Assembly (NCBI GenBank): GCA_024645065.1
Contig: JAHEGP010000145.1
Coordinates: 1-7,957 of the forward strand
DNA length: 7,957 nt
Direction: 5' to 3'
Origin: Cellvibrionales bacterium
GTDB taxonomy: Bacteria > Pseudomonadota > Gammaproteobacteria > Pseudomonadales > JAHEGP01
A model generated the notes under the pieces. That model did not search any database. It had not been told where the DNA came from and was given only the letters and a program-made list of their open reading frames with translations. The position numbers and the translations under genes are program-made. This document shows positions 6,050 to 7,957 of this stretch, piece by piece; positions within the stretch are counted from its first letter, which is position 1; every line of letters starts with the position of its first letter.

Positions 6050-6832
6050 TTATTGATTGAAGACGGGCCGGCGCTTTTCGAGAAACGCCATGATGCCTTC
6101 CTTTGAGTCCGCTGTGCCCATGGTGGCTTTCACTGCCTCGCGTTCTGCTTGCAGCAGCTCCTCCAGGGGCCGGTCCTGAGAACCAAGGATAAGCGCCAAC
6201 ATGCTGCTTACTGCCAGCGCGGGCTGTGCAGCGAGTTCGTGGGCGAGGGCTATTGCCCTGTCCTTGAGCTCCGCCAGTGGCCAGACCTCGTTGGCCAGAC
6301 CAATGCGCAGTGCCTCGGGCCCGGAAATTTTCTTGCCACGCAAAATCATATCGAGCGCGTGATTGCGACCGACACACTTGCTCAAGCGGGCACTCCCGCC
6401 CCATGCCGGTACAGTTCCAAGGTCCATTTCCGGCAGCCCTATCTGCGCGTTCTCCGCGGCGGCCAGGCGGAAATGACAACCCAGCGGCACTTCCAGTCCG
6501 CCGCCAAGGCAGAAGCCGAACAGGGTGGCTATCCACGGTTTTCCCATGGTCTCTATCGCGTTGATGACCCGCAATCGCTGGTCGAAAAGGGCGTCGGGAC
6601 TGCCCATGCGCTCTATACCGGCCGGCAGTTGCTTCAGGTTCATACCTACGGAGAAATTGTCCTGGCCCTCACCCGTGAGCACCACCGCTCGCACGGAATG
6701 GTCCCCGGCGAGCTCGTCCACGATCACCTCGAGCCGATCGATAAACTCCAGGCTCATGCGGTTGTAGGGTGCATCATTGATGGAAATAATGGCCACAGCA
6801 TCCTGGCGTTCCAGTAAAAGGGGTTCCGGCAT
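6050..6832 (-). CDS. Enoyl-CoA hydratase/isomerase (crotonase family)
   Basis: Crotonase-fold protein of about 260 aa (normal length), expected to hydrate a trans-2-enoyl-CoA in beta-oxidation. Counting from the ATG at 6832, the oxyanion-hole segments are FSVGMNL (60-66) and GFCLGGGLE (106-114). Both catalytic glutamates of rat crotonase (Glu144, Glu164) have counterparts: Glu114 in GGGLEVPLG and Glu135 in GLPEMDLG, one residue further apart than in rat. So hydratase activity is more likely than a dehalogenase or thioesterase role. I chose ATG 6832 (start MPEPLLLERQ) because AAAGGA lies about 10 nt upstream; a TTG at 6880 would add 16 residues outside the fold and has no ribosome binding site. 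It is divergent from the TetR gene, a common arrangement for a regulated target. Confidence 0.92.
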   Translation of the reverse strand: MPEPLLLERQDAVAIISINDAPYNRMSLEFIDRLEVIVDELAGDHSVRAVVLTGEGQDNFSVGMNLKQLPAGIERMGSPDALFDQRLRVINAIETMGKPWIATLFGFCLGGGLEVPLGCHFRLAAAENAQIGLPEMDLGTVPAWGGSARLSKCVGRNHALDMILRGKKISGPEALRIGLANEVWPLAELKDRAIALAHELAAQPALAVSSMLALILGSQDRPLEELLQAEREAVKATMGTADSKEGIMAFLEKRRPVFNQ

Positions 6833-6925
6833 TGTCCTGTTTTCCTTTCTGCTCACGGGTTGCGGAAGGTTCTGACGCAACGGGTCTGCTAGCTGATCGC
6901 TATCATCTCATTGTCGCAAAGCTGA

Positions 6926-6935
6926 TTGTCGACAA
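6926..6935. promoter_or_regulatory. Palindrome TTGTCGACAA, candidate operator
   Basis: A perfect 10-bp palindrome about 94 nt upstream of the hydratase start. The half ATTGTCG also occurs 15 nt earlier (6910-6916) as a direct copy. Could be a TetR-type binding site controlling the hydratase; this is inference from symmetry and position only. Confidence 0.25.
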
Positions 6936-7061
6936 CTCAAGCTCGGTCACGCTGGTTCATGGGCTGGTGCACGCTGTCTCTTTTGATTATAATGACATTG
7001 ATTGTGTCGATACTCGCGATATCATAGCGGGCCAGCTTATTCGGCTGAATGCCTTGCCCGT

Positions 7062-7137
7062 GATAGTTTAGTGGCAAGATGGTTTGGTAGATAGTTTGGT
7101 GGATAGTTTGGTGGATAGTTTGGTGGATAGTTTAGTG
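7062..7137 (+). repeat. Six-copy 12-bp tandem repeat, unit GATAGTTTGGTG
   Basis: Units start at 7062, 7078, 7090, 7102, 7114 and 7126. The copies at 7090, 7102 and 7114 are identical (GATAGTTTGGTG); those at 7062 and 7126 both read GATAGTTTAGTG, and 7078 reads GATGGTTTGGTA. A 4-nt GCAA interrupts the array after the first unit. The unit is not palindromic and is T/G-rich on the plus strand. It ends about 160 nt before the chosen TetR start. It may be a neutral minisatellite that varies in copy number or a clustered protein-binding array. Confidence 0.92.
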
Positions 7138-7167
7138 AGTGCTGGCACCGACGTAAATAAACCTCGA

Positions 7168-7184
7168 CAGCCAGCTATTGGCTG
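7168..7184. promoter_or_regulatory. Inverted repeat CAGCCA-N5-TGGCTG, candidate TetR operator
   Basis: CAGCCA (7168-7173) and TGGCTG (7179-7184) are exact inverted repeats around GCTAT, 17 bp in all, which is the size range of TetR-family operators. It lies upstream of the TetR gene, 114 nt from the chosen start, so autoregulation is plausible. No other copy was noticed in the window. Confidence 0.3.
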
Positions 7185-7297
7185 AAGAATTGCGACAAAC
7201 AAGTATTACCCATGCCCCGTGTCCCGCGTAACTGGCGAAACAGATGGTTGGTCGCGACGCGGGGGAGCAGGGCCAAAGAGTCTGGAAACCGCAGTCA

Positions 7298-7948
7298 ATG
7301 AGTAACAGCAACAAGCACAGGGCCTCCGCGCAACTGAGTTCCGGCGCCGATGCGGCAGCCACAAAAAAACCGGACGGGCGGCTATTGCGCACCGAACGCA
7401 GCCGCCAGCTGATTATTGAGGCTCTGCACGAACTGGTCAATGAAGGCGTACTGGTGCCCACCGCCCAGAATGTGGCGGACCGGGCCGGGGTGGGCATTCG
7501 TACGGTTTTTCGCCATTTCGCCGACATGGAAACACTGTTTGCAACCATGGACGTGCAGCTGCGGCAGGGCTACGAGGGCCTGTTTCTTGGTGGGGATCGC
7601 GACGGTACCCTGGAGGAACGCATTCTGCACGCTACCGAGCGCAGGGCGGCAGCCTACGAGAAGCATTCATGCCTGATGCGCTCTACCCGCGGCCAGATGT
7701 GGCGCTCCCCGGTCCTGCAAAAACATTACGCCAGAAACCAGCGCGGATTGCGTAAGGACCTGCTGGACTGGTTGCCGGAAATAGACAGCTTGAATGTGGC
7801 CAGGAGGGAGGCGGTCGATGCGATCGCGTCCTTCGAAACCTGGGACCGACTACGGTCTCAACAGGGCCTATCAGTCAAAGCCAGTGTGGAAGTCGTTTGC
7901 GAAATGCTGAGGCTGGCCTTCTGTATTAACAGCGAAAATACCGCCTGA
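7298..7948 (+). CDS. TetR/AcrR-family transcriptional regulator
   Basis: A 216-aa DNA-binding repressor-type protein. From the chosen start, a basic disordered leader (about 1-27) is followed by the TetR DNA-binding domain (about 28-82): RTERSRQLIIEALHELV, then the helix-turn-helix TAQNVADRAGVGIRTVFRHF (55-74) and DMETLF (76-81). The C-terminal half is helical and ligand-binding in this family; its ligand here is unknown. I prefer ATG 7298 (MSNSNKHRAS), which gives a typical length; an in-frame ATG at 7244 would add 18 residues. Neither has a strong ribosome binding site (GGA 11 nt upstream of 7298), so the start is uncertain. It is divergent from the enoyl-CoA hydratase, with repeats between them, suggesting local control of acyl-CoA genes, perhaps responding to an acyl-CoA; that is inference. 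Confidence 0.9.
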   Translation: MSNSNKHRASAQLSSGADAAATKKPDGRLLRTERSRQLIIEALHELVNEGVLVPTAQNVADRAGVGIRTVFRHFADMETLFATMDVQLRQGYEGLFLGGDRDGTLEERILHATERRAAAYEKHSCLMRSTRGQMWRSPVLQKHYARNQRGLRKDLLDWLPEIDSLNVARREAVDAIASFETWDRLRSQQGLSVKASVEVVCEMLRLAFCINSENTA

Positions 7949-7957
7949 GCCCCGGCA

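Larger units (their letters stand above)
6833..7297. other. Divergent intergenic region upstream of hydratase and TetR genes
   Basis: About 465 nt separate the divergent starts. It contains a perfect palindrome TTGTCGACAA (6926-6935), an ATTATAAT box at 6986-6993 that gives a perfect -10 hexamer on both strands but without a good -35 on either, a 12-bp tandem repeat array (7062-7137) and a 6-bp inverted repeat (7168-7184). A 79-codon plus-strand frame, 6832-7071, is open but has only a TTG start and no ribosome binding site. The arrangement fits a control region for both genes. Confidence 0.6.

Noticed and set aside
6149..6817. 222-codon plus-strand frame opposite the enoyl-CoA hydratase
   Set aside because: The minus strand carries intact crotonase motifs; the plus frame has no recognisable domain.
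6832..7071. 79-codon plus-strand frame with protein-like composition (contains LIVAKLIVDNSSSVTLVHG)
   Set aside because: Only a TTG start that overlaps the hydratase start on the other strand, no ribosome binding site and no recognisable family; may be chance or a remnant.
7062..7137. Considered whether the repeats are a CRISPR array or replication iterons
   Set aside because: The units are only 12 bp and directly abutting with no spacers, so not CRISPR; no Rep gene or DnaA boxes are nearby, so iterons are unsupported.

Overview
The window (7,957 bases, moderately GC-rich, tight gene packing, Shine-Dalgarno starts) reads as bacterial chromosome. The proteins look proteobacterial. The second gene is strikingly like the Pseudomonas aeruginosa PA1024 family, and the mix of acyl-CoA genes resembles lipid-degrading marine gammaproteobacteria. 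The taxonomic guess is inference from protein resemblance only.

Layout: (1) 2-1883, plus strand: the 3' part of an acyl-CoA dehydrogenase followed after 25 nt by an FMN-dependent NADH:quinone reductase/nitronate monooxygenase-like gene, probably one operon. (2) 1884-1972: a short convergent gap with two hairpins. (3) 1973-4078, minus strand: an acyl-CoA synthetase followed by a small ABM-fold (YgiN-like) monooxygenase. (4) 4079-4720: a 642-nt divergent intergenic region with a promoter-like AT-rich box, palindromes and two small candidate ORFs. (5) 4721-6046, plus strand: a 441-aa protein built of two DsbA-like/kappa-GST-like (HCCA isomerase) domains, the first apparently degenerate. (6) 6050-6832, minus strand: an enoyl-CoA hydratase whose stop lies only 3 nt from the stop of the previous gene. 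(7) 6833-7297: a divergent intergenic region with a six-copy 12-bp tandem repeat and inverted repeats. (8) 7298-7948, plus strand: a TetR-family regulator.

Together the genes suggest a regulated acyl-CoA catabolic locus. The synthetase would activate a carboxylic acid to its CoA thioester, the dehydrogenase would introduce the alpha,beta double bond, and the hydratase would add water. The quinone reductase and ABM protein may handle quinone or redox side chemistry, and the HCCA-isomerase-like protein might act on a cyclic or aromatic intermediate. No thiolase or 3-hydroxyacyl-CoA dehydrogenase lies within the window, and the substrate cannot be told from sequence alone. I see no tRNA, rRNA, CRISPR array, insertion sequence or phage gene. 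I found no convincing wholly new system; the best second-look items are the two-domain DsbA-like fusion and the repeat array upstream of the TetR gene.
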